A DNA stretch of 28,453 nt. Origin: Rickettsiales bacterium. Lineage in GTDB: Bacteria; Pseudomonadota; Alphaproteobacteria; Rs-D84. The stretch spans positions 1 through 28,453 of the forward strand of contig JAIRZE010000013.1 in the NCBI GenBank assembly GCA_031267375.1. The letters are read 5' to 3'. How positions within the stretch are numbered: the first letter of the stretch is position 1; each line of letters opens with the position of its first letter. The translations under genes were made by a program, and so were the position numbers. The notes beneath the pieces were generated by a model. That model worked only from the letters and a program-made list of their open reading frames with translations. It was not told where the DNA came from and did not search any database. Below are positions 13,037 through 21,079 of the stretch, in pieces.

Positions 13037-14020
13037 TTACAATTCTCCTGCATCGCTGACCACTCGGACGCCTGCTGTTTCCCATTCCACTATTCGCGCA
13101 TCCAAATCCATTATATTTTTTTCTTTCAGCACCAGAACCGGTATCAGATTCTTTTCCGCTGCCGCCGCTAATACCGCACTCACAGGATTTGGTTTTCTCT
13201 TTCCATTTGCAAACCATTCTTCCCCGTCTGCAATCCAAAAGTCCGGATCATCGTGCACTGCAATTTCATACTTTTCATCCGCCGCGACGGATTCTTTTTC
13301 TGCCGGCTTGTCCCCGAAACTGATTTCGCGAAACACAGGCGCCGCAGGCGCGGAATCGCCGCCGCTGAAATCAAAATCATCGGGCAAGGGCAGGGCGCCG
13401 GCTTCGCCAGTGGAGAGCGAAGAGTTAAGAGTTAAGAGCGCAGATTCTTCCTGTATCTGAATTGGTGCAGGCACAGGAACCTGCCCTCCCCCTGGGGAGG
13501 TGGCTGTCTGCGAAGCAGACTGGGGGGGACTTGATTCAATTAAACTATTATGTTCATTATCATTTATTGTTGGGGAAAGCGCATCGGTCTTATCTTTTTC
13601 TATTGATTGCTCTATCTTTATCCCGATTCGCTTTTTTGCGCGGACATACGGTTCCAGCATTTCGCGCGGCAATCCCATCGGCAATTTTATTTCAGGTTCG
13701 CTTATCGGCGCGGCAGGCGCGTCCGCAGGCGTTTCGTCTTTTGCCTCTGGCTTTTTTTTCTTGAAATCAAAAATAGTTTTCTTGCGCAGGATCAGAGCGA
13801 CCGTCGCCGCGTAAAGCGGAATCGCCACCACGATTATCAGGCCAAAGGCAAATCCGGCAAAACCGTGCAGGCGGACATTAAAAAGCAATCCCCAATGCCG
13901 CAGCGAAAATAAATCAAACCCGAACATAACGAACATAATCAGCCACAGCGCGGCGACATAGCCGGCGGTCCAGGCAGCGGCGGATTTGAATTTTTTCAAA
14001 GATTCCAGAAGCTTCTTCAT
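13037..14020 (-). CDS. Two-helix membrane protein with long linker and conserved-looking C-terminal domain
   Basis: The 327-residue protein has two predicted membrane helices (about residues 16-38 and 57-80) and a Lys-rich cytoplasmic stretch (RKKTIFDFKKKKPEAK). A long low-complexity linker (about 90-250) follows, then a compact C-terminal domain of mixed helix and strand (PDFWIADGEEWFANGKRKPN, AAAAEKNLIPVLVLKEKNIM, ARIVEWETAGVRVVSDAGEL). I do not recognise the domain. The linker coding DNA contains a partial palindromic repeat (13477-13530) and a run of GAGTTAA heptads near 13425, suggesting the linker grew by repeat insertion. A perfect-consensus promoter lies directly upstream with almost no leader. 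It is convergent with vapC. Confidence 0.75.
   Translation of the reverse strand: MKKLLESLKKFKSAAAWTAGYVAALWLIMFVMFGFDLFSLRHWGLLFNVRLHGFAGFAFGLIIVVAIPLYAATVALILRKKTIFDFKKKKPEAKDETPADAPAAPISEPEIKLPMGLPREMLEPYVRAKKRIGIKIEQSIEKDKTDALSPTINDNEHNSLIESSPPQSASQTATSPGGGQVPVPAPIQIQEESALLTLNSSLSTGEAGALPLPDDFDFSGGDSAPAAPVFREISFGDKPAEKESVAADEKYEIAVHDDPDFWIADGEEWFANGKRKPNPVSAVLAAAAEKNLIPVLVLKEKNIMDLDARIVEWETAGVRVVSDAGEL
13477..13530. repeat. Partial palindromic element inside the membrane-protein gene
   Basis: GAACCTGCCCTCCCCCTGGG, GGAGGTGG and CTGTCTGCGAAGCAGAC reproduce the style and partly the sequence of the intergenic palindrome at 16542 (GAACCCTGCCCCCTTGTGGG). It is in frame and encodes part of the Pro/Ser-rich linker (PPQSASQTATSPGGGQVPVP) of the minus-strand protein. 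Confidence 0.55.
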
Positions 14021-14028
14021 CTGATTGT

Positions 14029-14057
14029 ATTATAGTACTAAAATCTATGTTTGTCAA
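14029..14057 (-). promoter_or_regulatory. Perfect-consensus promoter, nearly leaderless transcript
   Basis: Read on the minus strand, TTGACA (14057-14052) and TATAAT (14034-14029) are separated by exactly 17 bp. Only 8 nt lie between the -10 and the ATG at 14020, so transcription should begin at or within a few bases of the start codon. No ribosome binding site can be accommodated. Confidence 0.8.
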
Positions 14058-14060
14058 TAT

Positions 14061-14221
14061 TAAAACTCGGTGGAAATTCCCCTTCCCATCGGGAAGGGGG
14101 GGCATCGTGAAGCGATGACGGGGTAAGGGTAAAAAATCATACATAGTTTGTTTTTATGACCCTTACCCCGGCGCTTCGCGCCACCCCTTCCCGGGGGGAA
14201 GGGGATTTGCACCGAGCTTTT
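14061..14221. repeat. Full-length AGCTCGGT palindromic element
   Basis: The ends TAAAACTCGGTGGAAATTCC and GGATTTGCACCGAGCTTT enclose CCCTTCCCATCGGGAAGGGG, the small hairpin GCATCGTGAAGCGATG and the loop palindrome GGGGTAAGGGT...ACCCTTACCCC. It lies in the divergent spacer between the minus-strand membrane-protein gene and the next cysteine-rich protein. Confidence 0.85.
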
Positions 14222-14292
14222 TATTTCATTATTTTTCATTTTTAATATCACGGATAATATGATATAATTGCTAAAAATGTAAGAGGATTTCT

Positions 14293-16539
14293 ATGCGTAA
14301 ATTATTCGGTTTTTTGGGAATTTCTATCATATCTCTGGGCATTGCGACCATTGCAAATGCAGCGGAACCCAGTCGCGGCAGTCGCGCGGGCGCTATGTCG
14401 GCCCAGCGTATGCCGACTATGCCTATGCTGCCGATCAACACCATCGGAAATTTTGTTGATACAAGCGGCCAGGTTGGCGGCGGCAATACAGGCGGCGGGA
14501 CGGGTCCTGTTGTGCCCCCAATCTTTCAATGTCCGGCCAATTCCCACATAGATATTTCTTGCACCGGTTTGAATATTCCGGCCGGTCAAAATTGCGTCAG
14601 TGCCAGCTGCAAGTGCGACACTACCGCGCCCTTGGCCAACAACGGTGTTTGCACACCGGGCGGTCAGCCGCCGGTTGGCGATTGTCCAGACGGACAGCCT
14701 CGCAATTCAGAATACACTGTTGATATGTGTATGAATGATGTTTTGGCCTGTGTCAATGGCGGCGCTTTGCCGAACGGTCTGAACGATTTGTTCAATTCCG
14801 ATCTGCGCAATTCTATCTTTAACGGAATGAATCTTTGCGCGGTTCAAGTTGACAAGTGCATCAGCGAAGTCCGCAAGAACTGCCACAATGTTTATCATTC
14901 CTTTACCGATGTCTGGATAGATTTTAATTCGCGCAAAGTTCAGCCGGAATACTATGCATTCGTTCTGCGCAAGACGGGATTGACCCCGAACCAGGCGGAA
15001 AATACTTGCGCTCTGCTGGATGTGAATACTTATGGCGCGTCGTTTGACGCGGTTGCGAACAGCGGCAAGACCACCAGCGAATACAATAACAAAATTAATG
15101 CGTATAACGGCCAGGGGCCGGATAAAAACAAACCGCAAGGTGTGACGCCGAACTATGGCAACAGCGGCGTAGACGGCCAGCGCGGGCACTATGCGCGCTG
15201 GGACGCGGTTAATGCGGATTGCTTGGTTCGCGTTGCGGCGTATAACAAGGATACTTTGATCACCAACGATTACGGCTGGATTCTGAATCTGGGCGACGAC
15301 AAAGTGGCCGAAGTTTGGCAGAATGCGGGCAGCAGTTTTACTTGCAACAAGAATTTATTTGAATTCTCGCTGATGAATAATACTTCTACGGTCGCAATCT
15401 GGGGGATAGGCGGCGGAACATTGGCGGGCGCGGGCATTGGCGCGATTGCGGGACACGGGCATCGCGACTTTAACTGTCAGAACAAAGGCCATCGCGAAGA
15501 GCTGACAAAGCAGCTGCGCGGAACGAATAAGACTGGCGTGCTGAATGAATATTTGGATGCTGTTAAAATCTCGGCCACAGGCGATGTCATAGATGAAATG
15601 CAATGTGCCGCGATTATAAATTTGTATGACAGCTATGCGATTGCAAAAACGGAACTGGATAATTGCAGAGCGGCCGGTGCAAAGGGTGGTGGGGTGCAAC
15701 CTACTCACGGCGTTTGGGCAACAGACTTTGTAATGAATGGAACCAGCGTAGATTGGACCAAGGTTAACTACCAAGGAAAAATCATAGATATTCAAGAGCC
15801 AAAAGATGCTGATAAAAAAGAAATCCTGGCTATTTTGGCAGAAAAAGATTTGCCGGACGATCAGCAGACCATAGAAAGGACTTCTCCGTTTACCATAACG
15901 GAATCCGGGTTTGTTTCAAGCGGTGGTTCTGCGACTGCGGCTGGCGCAAATGACAGATGTAATAACTTTACACCGTTGGTAAAAGCCAGAACTTACAGCA
16001 ACGGCGAAGATGTTTATTGCAATCCCAATACTGGATGCAATTCTTTCATAGTATTCAGTCAGGAAGTCAATAATTTGGGCAATGTCTTTAATTCTTTGAC
16101 AATTCTGAAAGAGGGCCAAAAATCCAATATGCTGAAAAGCACTCTGACCGGCGCGGGCATTGGCGCGGCGGCGGGCGGCGTTGCCACAGCTATCACTGCG
16201 TTTGTTGAAAAGAACAATATTAATTGCCGCGTTGGGGACGGTCTGGAAAAGGTCGGATTTGGAAAGTCGTATACCATAGGGACTTTGAAAGATTTCTATG
16301 TGAAATGGGCTTTGAATCTGCCGGATACGATTTCTCCGACGGCACAGGTTGTTGATTGCCATTCTTGGAAAAACGCTTGCGGAACATTGAAAGACTTGCG
16401 CCAGTGCAGTGAGGCCAGTATTAATTACAAGCCGTATGACGCGCCGAAAGCCACTTTGGTAGCGGCGGCGTGTATGGCCAGCGGCAGCGTTTGCATAGAG
16501 AATTACAGTGTCGCGAAATCATACGGCGCGTGCGATTGA
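14293..16539 (+). CDS. Secreted cysteine-rich protein with two glycine-zipper segments
   Basis: The 748-residue protein begins with a signal peptide ending at NAA or IANAA (about residue 23), followed by a Met/Pro- and Gly-rich region and a small Cys-rich part (CPANSHIDISC, CVSASCKC). Pairs with C-x6-C spacing follow (CMNDVLAC, CAVQVDKC), as in the neighbouring secreted proteins. Two glycine-zipper stretches, GGGTLAGAGIGAIAGHG (about 375) and LTGAGIGAAAGGVATAITAF (about 618), are each followed within a few residues by a Cys-containing segment (DFNCQN, NINCRV), as if the half-proteins were duplicated. An AGAGG ribosome binding site precedes ATG 14293. Location is predicted to be periplasmic or outer membrane; the function is unknown. 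Confidence 0.85.
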   Translation: MRKLFGFLGISIISLGIATIANAAEPSRGSRAGAMSAQRMPTMPMLPINTIGNFVDTSGQVGGGNTGGGTGPVVPPIFQCPANSHIDISCTGLNIPAGQNCVSASCKCDTTAPLANNGVCTPGGQPPVGDCPDGQPRNSEYTVDMCMNDVLACVNGGALPNGLNDLFNSDLRNSIFNGMNLCAVQVDKCISEVRKNCHNVYHSFTDVWIDFNSRKVQPEYYAFVLRKTGLTPNQAENTCALLDVNTYGASFDAVANSGKTTSEYNNKINAYNGQGPDKNKPQGVTPNYGNSGVDGQRGHYARWDAVNADCLVRVAAYNKDTLITNDYGWILNLGDDKVAEVWQNAGSSFTCNKNLFEFSLMNNTSTVAIWGIGGGTLAGAGIGAIAGHGHRDFNCQNKGHREELTKQLRGTNKTGVLNEYLDAVKISATGDVIDEMQCAAIINLYDSYAIAKTELDNCRAAGAKGGGVQPTHGVWATDFVMNGTSVDWTKVNYQGKIIDIQEPKDADKKEILAILAEKDLPDDQQTIERTSPFTITESGFVSSGGSATAAGANDRCNNFTPLVKARTYSNGEDVYCNPNTGCNSFIVFSQEVNNLGNVFNSLTILKEGQKSNMLKSTLTGAGIGAAAGGVATAITAFVEKNNINCRVGDGLEKVGFGKSYTIGTLKDFYVKWALNLPDTISPTAQVVDCHSWKNACGTLKDLRQCSEASINYKPYDAPKATLVAAACMASGSVCIENYSVAKSYGACD

Positions 16540-16541
16540 AA

Positions 16542-16730
16542 TTAGACTCGGTCTGAACCCTGCCCCCTTGTGGGGCGGGGAGAAAACCTGGGAGTGCGCA
16601 AAGCGCACGACCTTAGGTTTTCGTGGTGGTGGGATTTTAGTGCTATTCCCCCACCCAAGAACTTCTAACTCGCTGCGCTCGTAAGAAGTTCTATCCCGCC
16701 CCACAAGGGGGCAGGAGTCGCTTCGCGATT
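16542..16730. repeat. Divergent copy of the palindromic element
   Basis: AGACTCGGTCTGAACCCTGC begins the left arm. CCCCCTTGTGGGGCGGGG pairs with CCGCCCCACAAGGGGG at 16696-16713. Inside are TGCGCAAAGCGCA and GAACTTCT...AGAAGTTC stems and GTGGTGGGATT / CCCCCACC. The arms differ in sequence from the other copies, but the layout is the same. Confidence 0.7.
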
Positions 16731-16754
16731 AGGTATTTACATTATAATAAAAAT

Positions 16755-17144
16755 ATGCCTGAAAAATCACTGCAAGTTATTCGTGCGAAAGAGTTGCGCG
16801 CAAATATGCCGCCAATGGAAAGAAAATTTTGGCGCAAAATCAATTATGACAAGCTGGGGGTAAAATTTCGTCGCCAACAGCGGATAGGCCCTTACTTTGT
16901 TGATTTTATTTGTTTTGAATTAAAGCTGATTATTGAACTTGACGGGTTTCAACATTTTACAGATGAAGCGATAAAATACGATAATGAAAGAACTGATTTT
17001 ATAACTGCGCAGGGATATAAATTAATACGAATACCGAATGCGCTTGTAAATCATCATATTGATGGATTGATGAATTGTTTGCGTGAAGTTATAAATGGAA
17101 ATATAGACGCTTATGAGATTTTTAAGAGTAAATATTCTTTATAA
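16755..17144 (+). CDS. DUF559 family protein (Vsr-like endonuclease fold)
   Basis: The 129-residue protein fits DUF559: RAKELRANMPPMERKFWRKI, then GVKFRRQQRIGPYFVDFICF, KLIIELDGFQHF, YDNERTDFITAQGYKLIRIPN. The signature KFRRQ-x-xIGPYxVDF and IELDGxQH corresponds to the PD-(D/E)xK-like core related to very short patch repair nucleases. The usual cellular role is not established. A TATAAT at 16743-16748 ends only 6 nt before ATG 16755 and no ribosome binding site is visible, so the message may be leaderless. The gene is short, AT-richer than its neighbours and bordered by a palindromic repeat, which suits a mobile accessory gene. Confidence 0.85.
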   Translation: MPEKSLQVIRAKELRANMPPMERKFWRKINYDKLGVKFRRQQRIGPYFVDFICFELKLIIELDGFQHFTDEAIKYDNERTDFITAQGYKLIRIPNALVNHHIDGLMNCLREVINGNIDAYEIFKSKYSL

Positions 17145-17162
17145 AATTATCATATAATCAAT

Positions 17163-17190
17163 AAAAATCCCGCCGTTTGGCGGGATTTTT
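17163..17190. terminator. Bidirectional terminator between convergent genes
   Basis: AAAAATCCCGCC (17163-17174) pairs with GGCGGGATTTTT (17179-17190) across a GTTT loop. A- and T-runs on both sides allow it to end both the DUF559 gene and the minus-strand gene whose stop codon it overlaps. Confidence 0.92.
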
Positions 17191-17986
17191 AGTTGGTTCT
17201 GACCTCGCCTGTTGACCAAGCGCGTCTTTTCGTTTGTGCTGTTTTTATTTCTTTTACAACTTCTTCTGCTTTTTTTTCTTCTTCTTTTTTAGTAGCGGCG
17301 GTCAAAGTTATCGTTATGTTATTTTCAACAACTACGCCGGATTTGCCGCTGGTCTTTGTCGTTTCCGTGCTGGTGCTTGTGGAATTTCCCGTTACAACTC
17401 TGTTTGTTATAACTACTCCGTTTTGTCCGGAACGGAATTTTCCGCTTTTTCCACTGGGCTTGCCGCCACTGGGCTTTTTTGCCGCGCCGCCGTTCTTGCA
17501 TTGTTTGCATTCCGCCAGCAATGAGTCTTTTTCAGCAATACGCAGTTCGTATTGTTCAAATAATTTTTCCTGGCATTCTTTGCAGTTGTCATTATTAACA
17601 GTATTAGCAGCAGGTACGACCAGGGTTGTGGTTGTATCTGGCAACAAACCGGAGGCCGGCCGGCTGTCGTCATAAGCATTTTTATTCTGTTGATAAAGAA
17701 AGTAAGCCAATGCCAATGCGCCGGCAACGCCCAAGGCAATCAGCCAGCCGCGTCCGCTGCTGCGGGTTGGCGTCGGAGGCAGTGGCGCCGGGGCTGGTTT
17801 TTTCTTTGGCGCGGGTTTTGTGATTTTTCCAATGGATGCGCCAGCGGTGTTAAAAAGTTCATTACTAACTACTTTTCCAACAACTGTGGCCCCGCTTTTG
17901 ACTTCGCCCGTCATCGGGTTCAAGACGCCGACAAGCGTGCCGTCAACGCGGATTTCATTTTTGCTGTTTTTAGTAACCTTGGCCAT
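17189..17986 (-). CDS. Single-pass membrane protein with repeat-like N-terminal domain, unknown function
   Basis: The 265-residue protein has no signal peptide. The N-terminal 58 residues contain short Gly/Val repeats (VDGTLVGVLNPMTGEV, SGATVVGKVVSNELFNTAGA) resembling small beta-repeat domains. A Pro/Lys linker leads to one membrane helix (about 80-98, GWLIALGVAGALALAYFLY), then a region with paired cysteines (CKECQEKLFEQYELRIAEKD...CKQC) in a likely coiled coil. The C-terminus is low-complexity Ser/Thr/Lys-rich. By the usual rules the N-terminus is cytoplasmic and the Cys-rich part periplasmic. I know no family name. AGGAGG precedes the ATG and a consensus promoter lies upstream, so it is likely well expressed. 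Confidence 0.75.
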   Translation of the reverse strand: MAKVTKNSKNEIRVDGTLVGVLNPMTGEVKSGATVVGKVVSNELFNTAGASIGKITKPAPKKKPAPAPLPPTPTRSSGRGWLIALGVAGALALAYFLYQQNKNAYDDSRPASGLLPDTTTTLVVPAANTVNNDNCKECQEKLFEQYELRIAEKDSLLAECKQCKNGGAAKKPSGGKPSGKSGKFRSGQNGVVITNRVVTGNSTSTSTETTKTSGKSGVVVENNITITLTAATKKEEEKKAEEVVKEIKTAQTKRRAWSTGEVRTN

Positions 17987-18019
17987 TTCAGCCCTCCTTT
18001 GTATTACCTAATTATTGCT

Positions 18020-18047
18020 ATTATAGACAAATTAAATAGATTGTCAA
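18020..18047 (-). promoter_or_regulatory. Perfect-consensus sigma70 promoter (minus strand)
   Basis: On the minus strand TTGACA (18047-18042) and TATAAT (18025-18020) are separated by 16 bp, the same spacing as the DGR-unit promoter at 4102. The leader of about 27 nt carries an AGGAGG-type ribosome binding site for the gene starting at 17986. Confidence 0.85.
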
Positions 18048-18067
18048 GTGGTTTTGTAAGATTTTTT

Positions 18068-18220
18068 ATAGCTCGGTGGAAATTCCCCTTTCCCCCGGAA
18101 AGGGGTGGCATCGCGAAGCGATGACGGGGTATGGGTCATTATGCATTTCTATTACCCATACCTCGCCCCCCTTCGGGGGCACCCCTTTCCGGGGGAAAGG
18201 GGATTTGCCACCGAGCTTTA
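18068..18220. repeat. Full-length AGCTCGGT palindromic element
   Basis: The ends AGCTCGGTGGAAATTCCCCT and GGGGATTTGCCACCGAGCT enclose TTCCCCCGGAAAGGGG, GCATCGCGAAGCGATG and the loop palindrome GGGGTATGGGT...ACCCATACC. It lies in the divergent spacer between the membrane-protein gene and the next cysteine-rich gene; the approximately 300-nt spacer contains only this and promoter sequence. Confidence 0.85.
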
Positions 18221-18290
18221 TTTTGTCTTCTTTTCTTTTTTCTTCTTTTTATTTTTTTTGGTTTGTGATAAAATTGGTCAAAGAGAGATT

Positions 18291-19190
18291 ATGTTCAAAA
18301 TATCCGCATTTTCTAAGGCTTTCGCCTTTTCTTGTTTATTTATTGTTTTCGGCGCTTCCCGCGCCGATGCAGCTTGTTCCCGCGCAAATCTGAACAAATG
18401 TCTTGATTCTGCCTGCGCAATTAATCTTACCGCCAACCCAGCCGCGCGCTGTCAACTCTGCGGAACCGCAACCGCCGGCGCGGCCGCCCCGGAAGACGGC
18501 TTAAAGCAACTGTCAATCGGCGCGAATGCAAAAATTACTTTTTCCGACAAAGAACTTAAAAAAGCCCCCGTCAATCCCGGCGACCGCTATGCCTGGGCGA
18601 CGGCCGGATGTATTAAAAAGGTAGAGGGCTGCACCCCGGAAGATGTTTCCGATAACTATGATGATTTGATAGAGCAATCCTGTCGCGCCGCCGGCGTTGA
18701 CGCCCAGCTGGAAGGGTTTCTTAAAAAAGCCGCGACCAAGAAAACAAAGTCCGCGTGCGAATCGGAAATTAATCTTTGCATTGCCAGGGGCGAGCGCTGT
18801 GGCGGCGACTGGAAGGCTTGCGAATTTGACGAAGATCTGGCCCGCGTGATTTCCCAATGCGCCGCGGAAGCCACCGGTTGCGACGAATTCACGCCCGCTA
18901 TTCGCATTTCTGCGACATCGCGGCGCGACGCGGCTATTCAGGCAAAAGACAAAGTTATCGCGAATATTGTTCAAGACTATCAATACGCGCGCGAAGAAAA
19001 AATCGCGAATGCGAAAAAGACTTGCCAAACCGGAAGTGGAAAGCAAGCCTGCATACAAAATATGTGCGCGGCGAATATGCGGAATAAATGCCAGGCATCG
19101 GAAAAAGACGAAAACGGAATACTCAGCGAGCTGTCAATGGTGAAATTGCTCTGCCAGTATTACGACACGGCTTGCACAAAGATTAAATAG
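18291..19190 (+). CDS. Secreted cysteine-rich helical protein
   Basis: The approximately 299-residue protein starts with a signal peptide ending at ASRADA (about residue 27). The start at 18291 is chosen because it directly precedes the signal peptide and follows an AGAGAG site; the frame is open further upstream, but there it only reads through the palindromic repeat. It contains one full copy of the shared module (CESEINLC, IARGER, CGGDWKAC, i.e. C-x6-C-x6-C-x6-C) and related pairs near the ends (CLDSACAINL, CQLCGTA, CIQNMCAANMRNKC). GTGATAAAAT upstream (18265-18274) also occurs before the gene at 9291 and may be a shared -10 region. Function unknown; presumably periplasmic or surface-located. 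The next gene follows 27 nt later. Confidence 0.85.
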   Translation: MFKISAFSKAFAFSCLFIVFGASRADAACSRANLNKCLDSACAINLTANPAARCQLCGTATAGAAAPEDGLKQLSIGANAKITFSDKELKKAPVNPGDRYAWATAGCIKKVEGCTPEDVSDNYDDLIEQSCRAAGVDAQLEGFLKKAATKKTKSACESEINLCIARGERCGGDWKACEFDEDLARVISQCAAEATGCDEFTPAIRISATSRRDAAIQAKDKVIANIVQDYQYAREEKIANAKKTCQTGSGKQACIQNMCAANMRNKCQASEKDENGILSELSMVKLLCQYYDTACTKIK

Positions 19191-19292
19191 GGCAAAAGTC
19201 AAAAGGCAAAAGGCAGTATGAAAATAAAAAAGAGATTTTCATTACAAAATAAAATGTGCGCGTTGGGTGCCTTTTGCCTTTTGACTTTTGCC
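19191..19292 (+). promoter_or_regulatory. Perfect 25-bp inverted repeat enclosing a translation start
   Basis: The left arm (19191-19215) is built of CAAAAGG/CAAAAGT heptads and covers the ribosome binding region. The right arm (19268-19292) is its exact complement and lies inside the signal-peptide codons of the gene starting at 19218. The loop is 52 nt and contains the ATG. In mRNA the stem would sequester the ribosome binding site. Confidence 0.75.
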
Positions 19293-21014
19293 TTTGGCAT
19301 CGGCAACGCCGATGCGGCCGTGGTTTCCCGCGCGTCGCCGACTATGCCCGTGCGCGCCGCGCCGCGTGCGAATATGACAAACCAGATGCCGGTAGCTGCC
19401 GCAGAGCCTGTTCAGGAAATTGCGGCAGAACCTGTTGTTGCGGAAGCTGTTCAGGAAGTTGCGCCCGCGCAAGTGATAGAGGACAAGTCTGCGCAATTCG
19501 GCACGGCTTTTGATAAATCCGGCGGCGCCACGCCGTTCCAGAATGATATAAAAGAGCAGATTGATCGGCAGCGCGCGGGCTTGGCCAATGCCGAATTGGG
19601 CGCCGCTTATGGCGCGGGGGTAAACTGGGTCTTGGCCGGCGGCGCGAATAACTGCGACCAAAATCTGCGCGATTGTATGCAGAAAAAATGCGGCGATAAT
19701 TTTTCCAAATGCGCGAAAGATACCGATACTATTTGGGGCGATAAAATAAATTCCTGCCGGCTTTCCACAAAGTGCACGGGCGAAGAATTCTCTGCGTTTG
19801 CGCCGGAAATAAAGGCTGACCGCGATATGGATGTCATTGTCGGCGCTTATATGGAAGTAATAACCTGCGGCCAAAAATATAATCAATGCATCGTTCAGCA
19901 ATGCGGCGCGGACTTGCATAAATGCCTGGGGCAAAAGGCGGGCGCGGCCGCGGTTAATGTCTGCAAAGGCATAGCGGATTCTTGCGCCGAATCTGACAGC
20001 GGGCTGTCGCCGCGCGCATCCAATGTATTCGCGGGCCTGCGCGGAAATGCAGAGATTGGAATAAAGAAAGATGAAAAGCGGCTGTATGAATTGCGCGATC
20101 TGATGCAGGCGCAGTGCACCAGATTCGGGGCTTCGTTTGATCAGCGGACTTTTTCGTGCGTTTATTCCGTGGAATTTTTTGCCGACGATATGCGTGATGA
20201 AAATGGCTCTGTTGTTCCACGCGCATCCAAAAAAGTTTTCAGCGGCGATACTTTTGATTGCAACCAGGATTGGTTCGGATTGGATATTACGACTTATCGC
20301 GAGAACGCGGCGCGCAGAACGCGCGAGCAAACGGCGGCATCCAGCGCTATGCTGGGCGCGGGCCTGGGCATTGCGGCGGGCGCGATTTCCAGCGGCGCGA
20401 TAGATCGGGCTATGGATCGCCAGAAAGCGGAAAACGCCACGGACAAGCTGGGCTGCGAAAGTTCCGGCGGAACATTTACAAATGTAATGAATATAAAAAG
20501 CTGTAAATGTCCGGGCGATTCAAAATGGGATTCAAAGCAAAATACCTGTGTCGGCTCGGAAAAAGCCCTTGCCGCCGCTGCTAAATTGGAAAAAGATTGC
20601 GCAGGCTATGGCGCGGATGTTTTGAACCACAAAGAATGCAACGATACCGATGCTTATGACGATGCTGATAAAACTTTGAGCGCCGAGAAAAAGGCCGAGA
20701 AGAAAGCCGCGCGCGACGAGAAAAAGGCAAAAGAAAAAGAAGAAAAGGAAGCGAAAGAAGAAAGATGCAAAGAAACGCCGGATGCGGATGAATGCAAAAG
20801 CTTTTTCCAAAAAGCGGGCGGGGCTATCGGCGGTGCGGCGAAGTCTGTCGGCTCTGCCGTGGGCGGCGTTGCGGGAAAAGCAGTGTCCGCGGTCAAAGGC
20901 GCTGTCAGCAAGGATAAAGATTCTACAATAAAAGGTGCGGTTGATTCAGAGGTTCCAAAGACAGATACTCCAACAAGTACGCCGGATCCGAACGCAGACT
21001 TGAATCTTGCATAA
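19218..21014 (+). CDS. Secreted cysteine-rich protein with glycine zipper and charged C-terminal region
   Basis: The 598-residue protein has a signal peptide (MKIKKRFSLQNKMCALGAFC, cleavage near NADA, residue 33). Two complete copies of the shared cysteine module follow: CDQNLRDCMQKKCGDNFSKC and CGQKYNQCIVQQCGADLHKC (C-x6-C-x4-C-x6-C). A glycine-zipper helix lies near residue 380 (SAMLGAGLGIAAGAISSGAI), then a short Cys segment (CKCPGDSKWDSKQNTCVG), a long Lys/Glu/Ala helix, and a second Gly/Ala zipper near the end (GGAIGGAAKSVGSAVGGVAG). It is probably anchored in or associated with the outer membrane. The hydrophobic core of the signal peptide is encoded by heptanucleotide repeats forming one arm of an inverted repeat. 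The name of the family, if any, is unknown to me. Confidence 0.85.
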   Translation: MKIKKRFSLQNKMCALGAFCLLTFAFGIGNADAAVVSRASPTMPVRAAPRANMTNQMPVAAAEPVQEIAAEPVVAEAVQEVAPAQVIEDKSAQFGTAFDKSGGATPFQNDIKEQIDRQRAGLANAELGAAYGAGVNWVLAGGANNCDQNLRDCMQKKCGDNFSKCAKDTDTIWGDKINSCRLSTKCTGEEFSAFAPEIKADRDMDVIVGAYMEVITCGQKYNQCIVQQCGADLHKCLGQKAGAAAVNVCKGIADSCAESDSGLSPRASNVFAGLRGNAEIGIKKDEKRLYELRDLMQAQCTRFGASFDQRTFSCVYSVEFFADDMRDENGSVVPRASKKVFSGDTFDCNQDWFGLDITTYRENAARRTREQTAASSAMLGAGLGIAAGAISSGAIDRAMDRQKAENATDKLGCESSGGTFTNVMNIKSCKCPGDSKWDSKQNTCVGSEKALAAAAKLEKDCAGYGADVLNHKECNDTDAYDDADKTLSAEKKAEKKAARDEKKAKEKEEKEAKEERCKETPDADECKSFFQKAGGAIGGAAKSVGSAVGGVAGKAVSAVKGAVSKDKDSTIKGAVDSEVPKTDTPTSTPDPNADLNLA

Positions 21015-21079
21015 GAAGGGAAGAGATGATACTTTCTTCGCGTGTTTGGAAACGAACAAGATTTTTAATGGTGGTTAAA

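Noticed and set aside
18105..18290. N-terminal extension of the cysteine-rich protein at 18291
   Set aside because: The upstream part of the frame only reads through the palindromic element; the signal peptide and ribosome binding site support a start at 18291.
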